A stretch of DNA of 64,000 bases from Acidovorax sp. A1169. Lineage in GTDB: Bacteria; Pseudomonadota; Gammaproteobacteria; Burkholderiales; Burkholderiaceae_C. The stretch covers positions 124,001 through 188,000 of the forward strand of contig NZ_JAUZDX010000011.1 in NCBI RefSeq assembly GCF_030704685.1. Direction: 5' to 3'. Positions 34,276-42,844 of the stretch are shown piece by piece. Numbering within the stretch: the first letter of the stretch is position 1; every line of letters begins with the position of its first letter. Under the pieces are notes generated by a model. That model had not been told where the DNA came from and made no database searches. It saw only the letters and a list, made by a program, of their open reading frames with translations. The translations under genes and the position numbers were made by a program.

Positions 34276-34974
34276 TCAGGCTTTGGGCGGATCGGCCCGG
34301 CCCTCGGCGATATCGCGCATCAGCTCGGGCTGCATCAGCTTGAGGATGTTGCCTTCACGCACCAGAACCTTGTGCAGGAACAGCACCTGAAACGCGCGGG
34401 TGACCGTCTCCCGGCTGGCATTGATCATGATGGCCAACTCCTGGTGGGTTGGGGCCTGGGCGACCTCGGCCACACCGTCGACCGGGCGCTGCGGCAATTG
34501 TAAAAGCAATACGCAAAGCCGCTGAAACGGGTTGGGAAGGCTCAGCAGCGTGCGCTGCGCCATCACCGTGCGCACCCGCTGCGCCAGCCGGGCCATCACC
34601 GCCTGCGCCAGCGCAGGGTGGCCCAGGATCAGCTCGCGCGCCGCTGCGCCATCGAGAAACGCCACCGTGGACTTCACGGCCGCAATGACGAATTCGGACG
34701 GAGGCTTGCCATCCACCAGTGCCAGCTCGCCGAAATAGTCCCCGGGGTCGACGAAGTACATGCCCACGCTGCGGCCATCCACGGTGAAATCCACCCCCTG
34801 CAGCCGTCCTTCCACCAGAAAACCCAGTTCCTGCGTCGGGTTTTCCTTGCCCATCACCATGGCCCGGCGGGGAAACGAGCGCAATGCCATGCGCGCCGAC
34901 AGTGGTTCCAGGGCTTCGCGCGCCAACGGCTGCAGCAAAGGAAACTGGCTCAACAACTGAACGGAAACGGGCAT
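34276..34974 (-). CDS. Crp/Fnr-family regulator with altered cyclic-nucleotide pocket
   Basis: A 232-residue regulator: N-terminal cNMP-binding beta roll (about 15-130) and C-terminal winged helix (about 155-225). The recognition helix reads NASRETVTRAFQVL, keeping the Arg-Glu...Arg trio by which E. coli Crp reads TGTGA. In the phosphate-binding cassette FGELALVDGKPPSEF the Glu is kept but the usual Arg of R-S/T-A is Pro, so cAMP binding as in Crp is doubtful. ATG 34974 was chosen from the family N-terminus. A perfect TGTGA-N6-TCACA palindrome lies in the divergent region to the FecR operon, so autoregulation and control of that operon are likely. Confidence 0.88.
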   Translation of the reverse strand: MPVSVQLLSQFPLLQPLAREALEPLSARMALRSFPRRAMVMGKENPTQELGFLVEGRLQGVDFTVDGRSVGMYFVDPGDYFGELALVDGKPPSEFVIAAVKSTVAFLDGAAARELILGHPALAQAVMARLAQRVRTVMAQRTLLSLPNPFQRLCVLLLQLPQRPVDGVAEVAQAPTHQELAIMINASRETVTRAFQVLFLHKVLVREGNILKLMQPELMRDIAEGRADPPKA

Positions 34975-35294
34975 AGATAGGGAAAAACGCGGCTTGAGCC
35001 GATAATACGAAGCCGCTGAAACACGGTGCCAAACGGGCGCCAGGAGGTGTCGATCCGCTGCGGATCGCGCCATGCACCAGTAGGAGTGTGCCGGGGCTGC
35101 GCCAAGCAGCACATGGCGGCATTACACCACTGGCAACGCTTCCAGCATATTGCCAGCGCTTCGGCAAGTGGTGTGTGACCGCGCTCACACACTGTGAAAC
35201 AGACATGAGCGAAAATACAGCGTCAGAGCCATTTCCTGGCCTTGCGCCCCTCTTTGGCGCCGCCAGGCATTCTCTGCTGTCCGAAAGGCACACC
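34975..35294. other. Divergent regulatory region, Crp-like gene / FecR operon
   Basis: 320 bases without a gene. The main feature is the perfect palindrome at 35171-35192. The left part is AT-richer near the regulator start. I see no confident sigma-70 pair. FecR translation starts at ATG 35295, preceded by AAAGG. Confidence 0.55.
35171..35192. promoter_or_regulatory. Perfect Crp-type operator
   Basis: GTGTGTGA-CCGCGC-TCACACAC is a perfect eight-base inverted repeat, with the exact Crp core TGTGA-N6-TCACA at 35174-35189. It is centred about 113 bases before the FecR start and about 207 bases before the start of the divergent Crp-family gene, whose recognition helix has the residues that read this core. 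Confidence 0.85.
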
Positions 35295-36752
35295 ATGAAC
35301 CACCGATTGCTCCCCATCGCCGCCTGCCTTGCCTTTCCCTTGATGGGGATGGGTGGCGCTGCGCATGCCTCCACGCCCGGGCAATCCTTGGGCGCCGTCG
35401 TGGGCGAAGCCACGTTTGTCATTGGCGCGGCCTCTCTCCTCCAGGAAGACGGCAGCAGCCGTGCCCTGGACCGCGGCGCCGCCGTGCGAGTGGGCGACCG
35501 CATCGAAACCAAGGCCGGGGGCCATGTGCACCTGCGCTTTGTGGACGGCGGGCGCCTGAGCGTGCGGCCGGCCAGCCGCCTGCATATCGAAAGCTACAGC
35601 CATTCCGCGCAGCAGCCACAGCTGGGTGCCATCAAGTTCCGCCTCGATGAAGGCGTGGTGCGTTCGATCACGGGCAGCTGGGGCGAGGCAGCGCGCGAGC
35701 GCTTCCGTCTGAACACGCCCGTGGCCGCCATTGGCGTCAAGGGCACGGACTTCGTCGTGCGCTCCGACATGGAACGCACGGCTGCATCGGTCTACACCGG
35801 CGCCATCACGCTCACCCCGCTGGCCAACAACGGCTGCGGTGCCAGTGTCGGCCCTTGCATCAGCGGGCATGAAAAACTGCTGTCGGACGACATGAAGGGC
35901 CAGATCCTCGAGTACAGCCGACGCGACGCGACGCCCTTGCTGGTGGTCACCGACACCGTGACGCGCAATGCCCGCGCCGGTGAAATCACGGCGGCACGCA
36001 CAGAAAAGTCACAGACCCAGGCACTGGACGACCTGCGCACCGAGCCTACCCCCGTCAAATCGCTCACCAGCGAACAGAAGGCGGTCGAAGTGGCCGTCTA
36101 CACCCCTCCGGTGGCGCCCGTGGCGCCACCCCCTCCTCCTGCGCCCGAGCCTCCCGTTACGGTTGCGCCGACGCCGGCGCCGACGCCTGCGCCTGCGCCC
36201 GCACCTCCTCCGGTGGCGGTGCAGCCCCCCGCACCCGTGCAGCCACCCCAGGTGACCCAGCTGGCATGGGCGCGCAATCCCTGGACCTCGCGGGCCGAGG
36301 GCGACAGCTTCGTGGTGGATTACGAAACTGCGTTGAAGTCGGGCTGGAACCGTGTGATCGGCAACCCATCCTATGCGCTCTTTCAGAACCCGGACGCCCA
36401 GGGCAAGCTGCCCCAGGAGGGTATCGTCAGCTTCCGCCTGGCCAATGCCAGCGCTCAGTTCTACAAGGATGCTCAAACCGCCATCGAGTCGGTGGCAGTG
36501 CAGGGCGGCGCCTTGCAGGTGGACTTTGGGCGCTCGCTGTTCCAGACATCCCTGTACATGGCCAGCAAGAGCGTTGGCTCGCAAAACATCCAGGCAGCGG
36601 GCAATATCGGTGTGACAGGGCAGTTCACTCCCACGGCATCCAATGCCGGCATCACCGGCGGCCTGAATGCAAGCGGCACCGAAGCTGCCTATGCTTTCGA
36701 GAAAACCCTGCCCCAAGGTTCGCTCAGTGGCGTAACCCTCTGGGGGCGCTGA
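35295..36752 (+). CDS. FecR-domain periplasmic protein
   Basis: A 485-residue exported protein with signal peptide (LLPIAACLAFPLMGMGGAAHA). A FecR domain follows (about 35-155: GRTLDRGAAVRVGDRIETK-type segment with DRIETKAGGHVHLRFVDG, FRLNTPVAAIGVKGTDFVV). A Pro/Ala/Val-rich spacer (about 270-320) leads to a C-terminal beta domain (about 325-485) with TQLAWARNPW. The FecR fold often senses or scaffolds at the periplasmic side in CHASE2-cyclase operons. ATG 35295 has an AAAGG site. The stop touches the TTG start of the cyclase gene, so the two are coupled. Confidence 0.87.
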   Translation: MNHRLLPIAACLAFPLMGMGGAAHASTPGQSLGAVVGEATFVIGAASLLQEDGSSRALDRGAAVRVGDRIETKAGGHVHLRFVDGGRLSVRPASRLHIESYSHSAQQPQLGAIKFRLDEGVVRSITGSWGEAARERFRLNTPVAAIGVKGTDFVVRSDMERTAASVYTGAITLTPLANNGCGASVGPCISGHEKLLSDDMKGQILEYSRRDATPLLVVTDTVTRNARAGEITAARTEKSQTQALDDLRTEPTPVKSLTSEQKAVEVAVYTPPVAPVAPPPPPAPEPPVTVAPTPAPTPAPAPAPPPVAVQPPAPVQPPQVTQLAWARNPWTSRAEGDSFVVDYETALKSGWNRVIGNPSYALFQNPDAQGKLPQEGIVSFRLANASAQFYKDAQTAIESVAVQGGALQVDFGRSLFQTSLYMASKSVGSQNIQAAGNIGVTGQFTPTASNAGITGGLNASGTEAAYAFEKTLPQGSLSGVTLWGR

Positions 36753-38918
36753 TTGACGCCACGCCAGCCGCCAGCGGACAGACGTCCGGCAGGACGACAC
36801 CGGGCTCTGCTGGCAGGTCTGGCCGCTGCAGCCATTGTCAGCCTGCTGCTTTCACTGCTTTTTGGTCCTGCACTGCAGGCGGCTGAAGAGCGGGCGGGCG
36901 ATTGGGTCTGGCGCCTGGGTGGCCAGAAGAGCGAGGAGCGCCGCGTCCTCGTCGTCGACATCGACGAAAAATCGCTCGCCGAAATCGGCCCCTGGCCCTG
37001 GCCGCGCAGCACGCAGGCGCGCCTGATCGAGCAGATCGCCCAGCTGGGCGCGCGCGAGCAGATCCTGGATGTGGTCTTCACCGACCCGCGTGACGACGAC
37101 GCCTCGCTGCTTGCCGCCGTGGCCGAGCACCGCCCGGTGCTGGCGCAGGTGTTTGCGCTGGGCGCATCCGGCCCCGGCACGGGCCTGCCCCAGCTCAGCG
37201 AACAGGCCGCTCCGCGCGTGGGCCAGCCCTCGGGCGCGCTCGACTGGGCCAGTTGCCCGGCCCCCTTCTCTGAGGCCCTGGGGCATTTGTCCAACTTCCC
37301 TGCGCTGGCCGCGCTGGGGGACATGCCGCAAGGGCGCACCGGCCACATCAGCCCGCGCATTGCGGACGATGGCGTGGTGCGCCACCAGCCGGCCATCATC
37401 TGCTGGCAAGGCAAGTCCTACCCCTCGCTGGCCATCGCCTCGCTGATGCGCGCCACCTCCGAAACCAGCCTGCTGCTGCAGCGCGGCGGCTGGTGGGACG
37501 CGCCCTGGACCCTGGGCAGCGCCGGCCAGGCGCTGCCTGCCCTGCCTCTCGATGAGCGCGGCAACATGCGTGTGGCCTGGCGCCTGCACCCCGACAGCTT
37601 CGTGAGCATTCCTGCAGCCGACGTGCTGGCCGGCCGGGTGCCGACCGACATCATGACCGGCGCGTGGGTGCTGGTGGGCGCAAGCGCCTTCGGCATGAAC
37701 GACACCATTGCCACCCCCTACAGCGGTGCCAGCGCTGGGTTGCTCGCGCATGCCCAGATCCTGAGCGCCCTGGTGGACGGGCACACGCCCTACACCCCGC
37801 GTGCCGCGCTGCCCCTGCAGGCGGTGGCTGCGGCACTGGGCGCGCTGCTGTTGTGGCTGCTGGTGCGGCTTGCCGGGCAGGGCGGCGGCGCTGCGCGCGA
37901 TGCCCAGGCGCTCACGCCCTCGCCCATGCTGCGCATGCCGGTGTACCTGCTGCCCCTGGCGGCCCTGGCCTTTGCCCTGGCACTGGTCGTTGCGCATGCC
38001 ATGGCCCTGTGGCTGGCCGATGTCTGGGTGGGCTGGCTGCTGCCCGCACTCTTCGTGCTGCTGGCGGGGGTGTTTGCCGGCACCATCGAGCACGCCCGCA
38101 GCCGCAGCGAGCGCGACCGCCTCTACCAGCACCTGGCCAGCTACCTGCCGGCACCCGTGGCGGCGGCCCTGGCGCTGCAGCCGCCATCGAGCGCCATCCG
38201 CGCCAGCACGCGGCAGGTCAGCGTGCTGCTGGCAGACATCCGCAATTTCTCGGCCTATTGCGAAGCCCGCCCGCCCGAGGAAGCTGCGGCCGTGTTGCAC
38301 GCCTTCTTCTCTGCCGCCAGCCGCATCGTGCAGGCGCACGGGGGCGTCATCGAGTCCTTCCAGGGCGATGCCGTCGTTGCCGTGTGGAATGGGGCGGACG
38401 ACATCCCCCTGCCATCGGCCACCGACGAGCAGCACGCCCAGATCCACTCACGGCAGGCAGTTGCCGCCGCGCTCGACCTGCTCACGGAATCCCTCAAGCT
38501 GCTGCCCGACCCCGCGCCTGCGGGCCTGGAGCCCCTGAGCCTGGGGCTGGGTCTGGAGACAGGCCCTGCCATGGTGGGCTCCTTTGGTCTGGCCAGCCGC
38601 CGCACCCACACGGTCATGGGCCGCACCATCACCATTGCCAGCCGCCTGGTCGATCTGACGATGGACCTGGCGCACCCCATCCTGGTCGGCGAAGGCATGG
38701 CCGCGCAGCTGGGTGGGCAGTTCTCTCTGGGCGCAAGGGCCGGTGGCAGCGGCACCCAGGAAACCCAGCACCTGCAGTCCATGGGCACCTTCCTGCTCGA
38801 AGGCCTGCGCGTGCCCCACCATATATATGCTGTGCCCCTGGACGCCCTGGCGGCACAGCACCCGCCTGCACCAGGGGATGACCAGGCGGCCCAACCAACA
38901 GCCCATGGCACAGCGTAG
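36753..38918 (+). CDS. CHASE2 sensor with class III nucleotide cyclase domain, atypical active site
   Basis: A 721-residue membrane sensor. TM1 (about 20-38) is followed by a periplasmic CHASE2 domain (about 40-330: VLVVDIDEKSLAEIGPWPWPR, DVVFTDPRDDD). Three TM helices (about 350-450) and a cytoplasmic class III cyclase domain (about 485-690) complete it. Both metal Asp residues are kept (LLADIRNFS, QGDAVVAVW). The purine-specifying Lys before QGD is Ser (ESFQGD). In the segment MGRTITIASRL the second specificity Asp is Arg and the transition-state Asn is Thr; only the Arg is kept. It is therefore either a pseudo-cyclase or an enzyme of unusual specificity. The start is TTG directly after the FecR stop. 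Confidence 0.85.
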   Translation: MTPRQPPADRRPAGRHRALLAGLAAAAIVSLLLSLLFGPALQAAEERAGDWVWRLGGQKSEERRVLVVDIDEKSLAEIGPWPWPRSTQARLIEQIAQLGAREQILDVVFTDPRDDDASLLAAVAEHRPVLAQVFALGASGPGTGLPQLSEQAAPRVGQPSGALDWASCPAPFSEALGHLSNFPALAALGDMPQGRTGHISPRIADDGVVRHQPAIICWQGKSYPSLAIASLMRATSETSLLLQRGGWWDAPWTLGSAGQALPALPLDERGNMRVAWRLHPDSFVSIPAADVLAGRVPTDIMTGAWVLVGASAFGMNDTIATPYSGASAGLLAHAQILSALVDGHTPYTPRAALPLQAVAAALGALLLWLLVRLAGQGGGAARDAQALTPSPMLRMPVYLLPLAALAFALALVVAHAMALWLADVWVGWLLPALFVLLAGVFAGTIEHARSRSERDRLYQHLASYLPAPVAAALALQPPSSAIRASTRQVSVLLADIRNFSAYCEARPPEEAAAVLHAFFSAASRIVQAHGGVIESFQGDAVVAVWNGADDIPLPSATDEQHAQIHSRQAVAAALDLLTESLKLLPDPAPAGLEPLSLGLGLETGPAMVGSFGLASRRTHTVMGRTITIASRLVDLTMDLAHPILVGEGMAAQLGGQFSLGARAGGSGTQETQHLQSMGTFLLEGLRVPHHIYAVPLDALAAQHPPAPGDDQAAQPTAHGTA

Positions 38919-38973
38919 GCGGCACTACCATTTTTCTGCCGAATCCTGCGCAGCATCCACCCCCCCGGGTTCA

Positions 38974-40527
38974 ATGCCCCGCACGGTGTGGCTGCTTGCC
39001 ATGGCCATGTGCGCGGCCACGGCCGCGCAGGCACAACAGCCCCAGGTTCCCCTTGCACAGGGGCAGGGCAGCGCGCTGCCTTTGCTTTTGGCACCGGCGC
39101 AGGAGATGGCACCAGCGTTCAACGTCCCCCAGGTGCCTGCGGCGGGCGCAGAACCCGGCGCCGCGCAGGCCGCAGCGGCTGCTGTGTGCGTTCCGGTGCC
39201 TGACGGCACGCCTGCCGACCGCCTGACCCCTTATGTGATCACTTGCCAGCGTGTGCCCGAATGGCTGGCCCAGCTGGGCGCCCTGCTCAACAAGGAAGGC
39301 CGCTACGACGAGGCCGCCGAGCACCTGGAGCGCTCACTCATGCTGGAGCCCGACCAGATCCAGGCCGGGCTCGACTACGCCGTGGCCCTGGCTGGCGTGG
39401 GCGACCTGCTCAGCGCCACCCAGTTGCTGGGCCAGTGGCTGGCCCGCCCCGACCTGCCCGACACCCTGCGCGCCAGCCTGGCCCAGGCCCAGCAGCGCTA
39501 TGCCGCCGCAGGCCGGGCCAGCACCGGCTGGCAGTGGCGCCGCCACGCCGGCCTGCGGCTGGGGCGCGACAGCAACCTTGCTGGTGCCCCTGGCATCACC
39601 AGCCTCACGCTGACCCTGCCCACCGGCAACATCACCTTGCCGGTGGAAGAGAGCAGCCTGCCCCGCCCCGGCATCTACGCCCGCGCCGATGTGCGCATGG
39701 ACCTGGCGCGCCAATGGGCCGATGGCCAGCGTGTGGAAGTGGCCGCTGCCGTCCTCTCCCGCTCCAGCCCCCGAGCCACGCAGACCGAAACCACCCAGGC
39801 TGAACTCGCGGGCGAATACTCCCGCGTGGCTGGAGAAATCGGCTCGGCGGGCAACACCACCCTGCTGCAGCACTACACCAGTGCCGCCGTCGCCAGCCTG
39901 CATACACGTGGTGGCACACGTTACACCAGCTTTCACCTGGGCTCGGGCCTGCAGTTGCAGGACAAATACATGCCCAGCAACGGCCCCGGCCTGACTGGCA
40001 AAACTGAAATGTCGTCCATCTGCAACACCCGCGTGGGTGCAGAGGCGCAGCTGCGCAACCTGTACAGCAACCCTGTGCTGTCGGGTCGCTATGCCGGCCT
40101 GGCCCTGCAGTGGAGCTGCAATGCGCAGCCCCAGCAGGTGCTGGCAGACAGCCTTGGTCTGAGTTTCAGCCAATGGCAGATAGGTCTGCGCGCCGGGGTG
40201 GACATGCCCACCGATGCCACCCGCCCCGGCGGGCGCCAGCAGCAGTACAGCCTGCGCGCCGCTGCGCACCTGGGGCCCCGCTGGTACGTCGATGCCGAGC
40301 TGGGCCACAACCGCGACACCACCGCCTACAGCGCCATCCTCGACAACGGGCGCGTGCGCAACACCACCCGCCTGTCCATGCGCGCCGAATACCAGCACCC
40401 CCTGCGCCAGCTGGCGCCGGGCGCCGTGGCGGTATTCGGCTTTGAAGGCTTCAGGCAGACCGCCAACCTGCCCCTGTTCGCCATTCGCAGCAGCGGGCCT
40501 TATATCGCCATCCGCGGGCAGTGGTAG
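38974..40527 (+). CDS. Outer membrane beta-barrel protein with TPR segment
   Basis: A 517-residue exported protein. Signal peptide MPRTVWLLAMAMCAATAAQA; a TPR-like segment (about 85-160: LGALLNKEGRYDEAAEHLERS, AGLDYAVALAGVGDLLSA). The rest is a C-terminal barrel of amphipathic strands from about 175 to the end, closing with YIAIRGQW (aromatic C-terminus). The layout resembles Slam-like or exopolysaccharide export proteins. Start ATG 38974 is supported by the signal peptide; an upstream in-frame ATG at 38905 would overlap the cyclase gene and put 23 residues before it. Third gene of the FecR-CHASE2 operon: the likely output or partner of the sensor. Confidence 0.78.
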   Translation: MPRTVWLLAMAMCAATAAQAQQPQVPLAQGQGSALPLLLAPAQEMAPAFNVPQVPAAGAEPGAAQAAAAAVCVPVPDGTPADRLTPYVITCQRVPEWLAQLGALLNKEGRYDEAAEHLERSLMLEPDQIQAGLDYAVALAGVGDLLSATQLLGQWLARPDLPDTLRASLAQAQQRYAAAGRASTGWQWRRHAGLRLGRDSNLAGAPGITSLTLTLPTGNITLPVEESSLPRPGIYARADVRMDLARQWADGQRVEVAAAVLSRSSPRATQTETTQAELAGEYSRVAGEIGSAGNTTLLQHYTSAAVASLHTRGGTRYTSFHLGSGLQLQDKYMPSNGPGLTGKTEMSSICNTRVGAEAQLRNLYSNPVLSGRYAGLALQWSCNAQPQQVLADSLGLSFSQWQIGLRAGVDMPTDATRPGGRQQQYSLRAAAHLGPRWYVDAELGHNRDTTAYSAILDNGRVRNTTRLSMRAEYQHPLRQLAPGAVAVFGFEGFRQTANLPLFAIRSSGPYIAIRGQW

Positions 40528-40756
40528 CGGCCAGAAGGCTGCGCGGTACAGGGCACCGAACCGTGATCCCTGAAAGCCGAGGGCGGTTGGGTCATGCTGA
40601 CAAGCACAGGGCGGCCTTTGCGTCCAGGTAATGGCTGGTGAGGCCCGTTCTCGGGCGTTGCAGCCGATGCTCATCCTGCCAGGCCTCCCCCTTGATTGTT
40701 GGCCTGCTGCAACATTGGGAGCAGTGGCCCGGTGTCGCCAACAAGCGCGCGTTACT

Positions 40757-40772
40757 TGTGACCCGCGTCACG
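40757..40772. promoter_or_regulatory. Crp-type box upstream of the S-layer gene
   Basis: TGTGA-CCCGCG-TCACG fits the Crp core in nine of ten arm positions, and its inner part GTGAC/GTCAC is a perfect inverted repeat. It is centred about 227 bases before ATG 40992 and about 100 bases before the probable promoter. It is similar to the perfect site at 35174, including the CCGCG-rich centre. Confidence 0.55.
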
Positions 40773-40873
40773 CCCCCTCCGGTGGGTTGCTTGCTACACT
40801 TCATCCCAAGTTGGCTAGGCATTGCTCTTGATCACTGGCATTTTTTTAAAAGTGCGTGTGATAATGCCAGAGC

Positions 40874-40885
40874 AAACTTGTAAAG
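40874..40885 (+). promoter_or_regulatory. Second copy of the 12-mer AAACTTGTAAAG
   Basis: Identical to 21715-21726, same strand, 107 bases before ATG 40992. It lies just downstream of a Crp-like box, as at the other locus. Candidate promoter or leader element of very abundant surface protein genes; absent before the second S-layer paralog at 49100. Confidence 0.45.
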
Positions 40886-40991
40886 ATGGGGCTGAACTGG
40901 CACGCACGGCAGGCAAGCGTGGTGCACTAGACGGGCTGGCCTTGCTTTAGCAACTTGTTTTCATTTTTCAACTGTTAATAGGAAGTTTCAA

Positions 40992-42665
40992 ATGCCTAAG
41001 CAAATTTTTGGTATCGACTCGACTGTCACCACGCTGAACCGCGCGTTCAACGACCAGTCGCCTGCCAACTCCGTGTACAACAACCAAGTGGCCCAAGCCA
41101 CCTCGGTTGGCGCTACCCAGTTCGCTCTGTCGTTCGGCGCTGGCTTCACCAGCCAGACCGAAGACCAACTGTCCACCAAGATCCTGGGCAACCTGGGCCT
41201 GCTGCCTAACACCGCTCTGCAAACCGCACTGAAGGACTACCTGGTCCAAGTGGGTAAGGCCAACGTCGGTATCGTTGCAATGCAACTGGGCGACATCCTG
41301 GCTGGCCTGGAAAACGCCACGGGCGACCAAGCGGCTTTCTCCGCTGCTGCTCTGGCATGGAACAACGAAGTGACCGCTTCGTACACCTACTCGGCCAACC
41401 CAGCCAACACCACCGCATCGCCTGTCGGCCCAACCGACACCGCTGTGACTGGCGTGACCCTGGCCCTGACTGCCGGCGACGACTTCATCTCGCCAGCCGC
41501 TTCGGAAGCCAAGTTCAAGACCACCGGCAACAACGACACCATCCTGGCAACCACCGCTGGTTTCCTGTCGGCTACCGACGTGGTTGACGGCGGCGCTGGC
41601 GTTGACACGCTGAAGGCCACGCTGGCTGCTGCCGCTACGGTTGCTCCTACGCTGCAAAACATCGAAAAGGTGTTCGTTACTGCTGGTGCTGGTGCCAAGT
41701 TCACCGCTACCGGCGCTACCGGCCTGACCGAACTGTGGGTTGACGTGGCTGCTGGCGCTGCCGAATTCTCCGGTGTGAACCTGGCTACCACCGTTGGTAT
41801 CCAGAACTCCGGCGTGGGCGGTGCACTGACCGTAGGCTTCTCTGGTGCTACCGGCGCTGCTGACTCTGCTAACGTAGTGTTCGCAGATGCCACTGGCAAC
41901 GACGAAGTCATCGTGACTGCCATCGAAACCTTGAACGTGAAGAGCACTGCCGGTACCGTGGCCGCCACGACCGTCAACGCTGCCAAGATCACTGCCGACC
42001 TGGCTGAAAAGATCGTCATCAGTGGCGACCAAGGCCTGACCACGACCGTGACCGGCATCAACGTTACGAGCATTGATTCTTCGGCACTGACCAAGGCCCT
42101 GGGCCTGACCTTCACCACCACCGGCACGACGGCTGTGGCCATCACCGGCGGCGTGGGCGCTGACACGTTCAACATCACCGGCACGGCTGACGCCAAGATC
42201 ACCCTGGTCGCTGGCGACGGTGCTGACACGGTCAACATCAACGCCCTGGGCGTGAACAAGGTCACCCTGGGTGGCGGTGCTGACACGCTGAACATCACGG
42301 GCCTGACCGGCGCTGGCGCCAAGGACCTGGACATCAGCACGGCTGCCAAGCTGGCTGCGTCGGCTTTTGAAGTGACCGACTTCGTGAGCGGTACCGACGT
42401 GATCAACCTGACGTCCGGCGCTGGAACGACCAAGGCTGCTCCTACGGGCACGCAACTGGCCAACATCGCCGCTTCGTCGTCGCTGCTGACCGCCGCCCAA
42501 CTGGCTGCCACGACTGCTGGTGTCAACAAGGCCATCGCGTTCCAGTACGGTGCTGACACCTACATCCTGACGAACGACGGCACTGCTGCGCTGACCGCTG
42601 ACGACAGCCTGATCAAGCTGACCGGCGTGGCTTCCCTGTCGGGCGCTTCGTGGACCTCGGCCTAA
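40992..42665 (+). CDS. RsaA-like S-layer protein, highly expressed
   Basis: A 557-residue Gly/Ala/Thr-rich surface protein without signal peptide or cysteine. Residues 1-150 form a helical domain with LNRAFNDQSP (15-24) and GIVAMQLGDILAGLENATGD, shared with two neighbouring proteins; it may anchor the layer to LPS. The central part is beta-rich with RTX-like GGGADTLNI and GGVGADTFNI repeats. The C-terminus (FQYGADTYILTNDG ... DSLIKLTGVASL) closely matches the type I secretion signal of Caulobacter RsaA. Codon use (GCT, ACC, AAC, CTG biased, few rare codons) marks extreme expression. RBS GGAAG; strong terminator after the stop. No type I exporter genes are in the window. Confidence 0.88.
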   Translation: MPKQIFGIDSTVTTLNRAFNDQSPANSVYNNQVAQATSVGATQFALSFGAGFTSQTEDQLSTKILGNLGLLPNTALQTALKDYLVQVGKANVGIVAMQLGDILAGLENATGDQAAFSAAALAWNNEVTASYTYSANPANTTASPVGPTDTAVTGVTLALTAGDDFISPAASEAKFKTTGNNDTILATTAGFLSATDVVDGGAGVDTLKATLAAAATVAPTLQNIEKVFVTAGAGAKFTATGATGLTELWVDVAAGAAEFSGVNLATTVGIQNSGVGGALTVGFSGATGAADSANVVFADATGNDEVIVTAIETLNVKSTAGTVAATTVNAAKITADLAEKIVISGDQGLTTTVTGINVTSIDSSALTKALGLTFTTTGTTAVAITGGVGADTFNITGTADAKITLVAGDGADTVNINALGVNKVTLGGGADTLNITGLTGAGAKDLDISTAAKLAASAFEVTDFVSGTDVINLTSGAGTTKAAPTGTQLANIAASSSLLTAAQLAATTAGVNKAIAFQYGADTYILTNDGTAALTADDSLIKLTGVASLSGASWTSA

Positions 42666-42726
42666 TAGGTCAAGAAGGTAGCCTGCAAGGCTTGGCGTTT
42701 CGCTGAGCCACTGCAAGCCGCTTTCT

Positions 42727-42763
42727 GCAAAGCCCCCCAGGCGAAAGCCTGGGGGGCTTTTTT
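42727..42763 (+). terminator. Very strong rho-independent terminator
   Basis: Fourteen-base perfect stem AAAGCCCCCCAGGC / GCCTGGGGGGCTTT (42729-42742 and 42747-42760) with a GAAA tetraloop and a T run. It closes the S-layer transcript and separates it from the GT41 gene. Confidence 0.95.
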
Positions 42764-42844
42764 CATGGGTGGCTCTGAAGCCGCAGCCCGGTGTTGGCTG
42801 TTGAGGCTGGTACGCTGTGCACCCTCATCGTTTGATTCCAGCCC

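Larger units (their letters stand above)
40528..40991. other. Long promoter/leader region of the S-layer gene
   Basis: 464 bases without a convincing gene. It contains a Crp-like box (40757-40772), a TGTGATAATG sequence that could be an extended -10 (around 40857-40866), the shared 12-mer AAACTTGTAAAG (40874-40885) and the ribosome site GGAAG (40981-40985). The AT content rises sharply from 40820. If transcription starts near 40870, the leader is about 120 bases long. Confidence 0.6.

Noticed and set aside
40858..40868. TGTGATAATG as a definite sigma-70 promoter
   Set aside because: No -35 at acceptable spacing; kept only as a possibility in the region note.
40592..40883. Small open frames in the S-layer upstream region
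   Set aside because: Frames on both strands overlap each other, lack ribosome sites and coincide with regulatory motifs.
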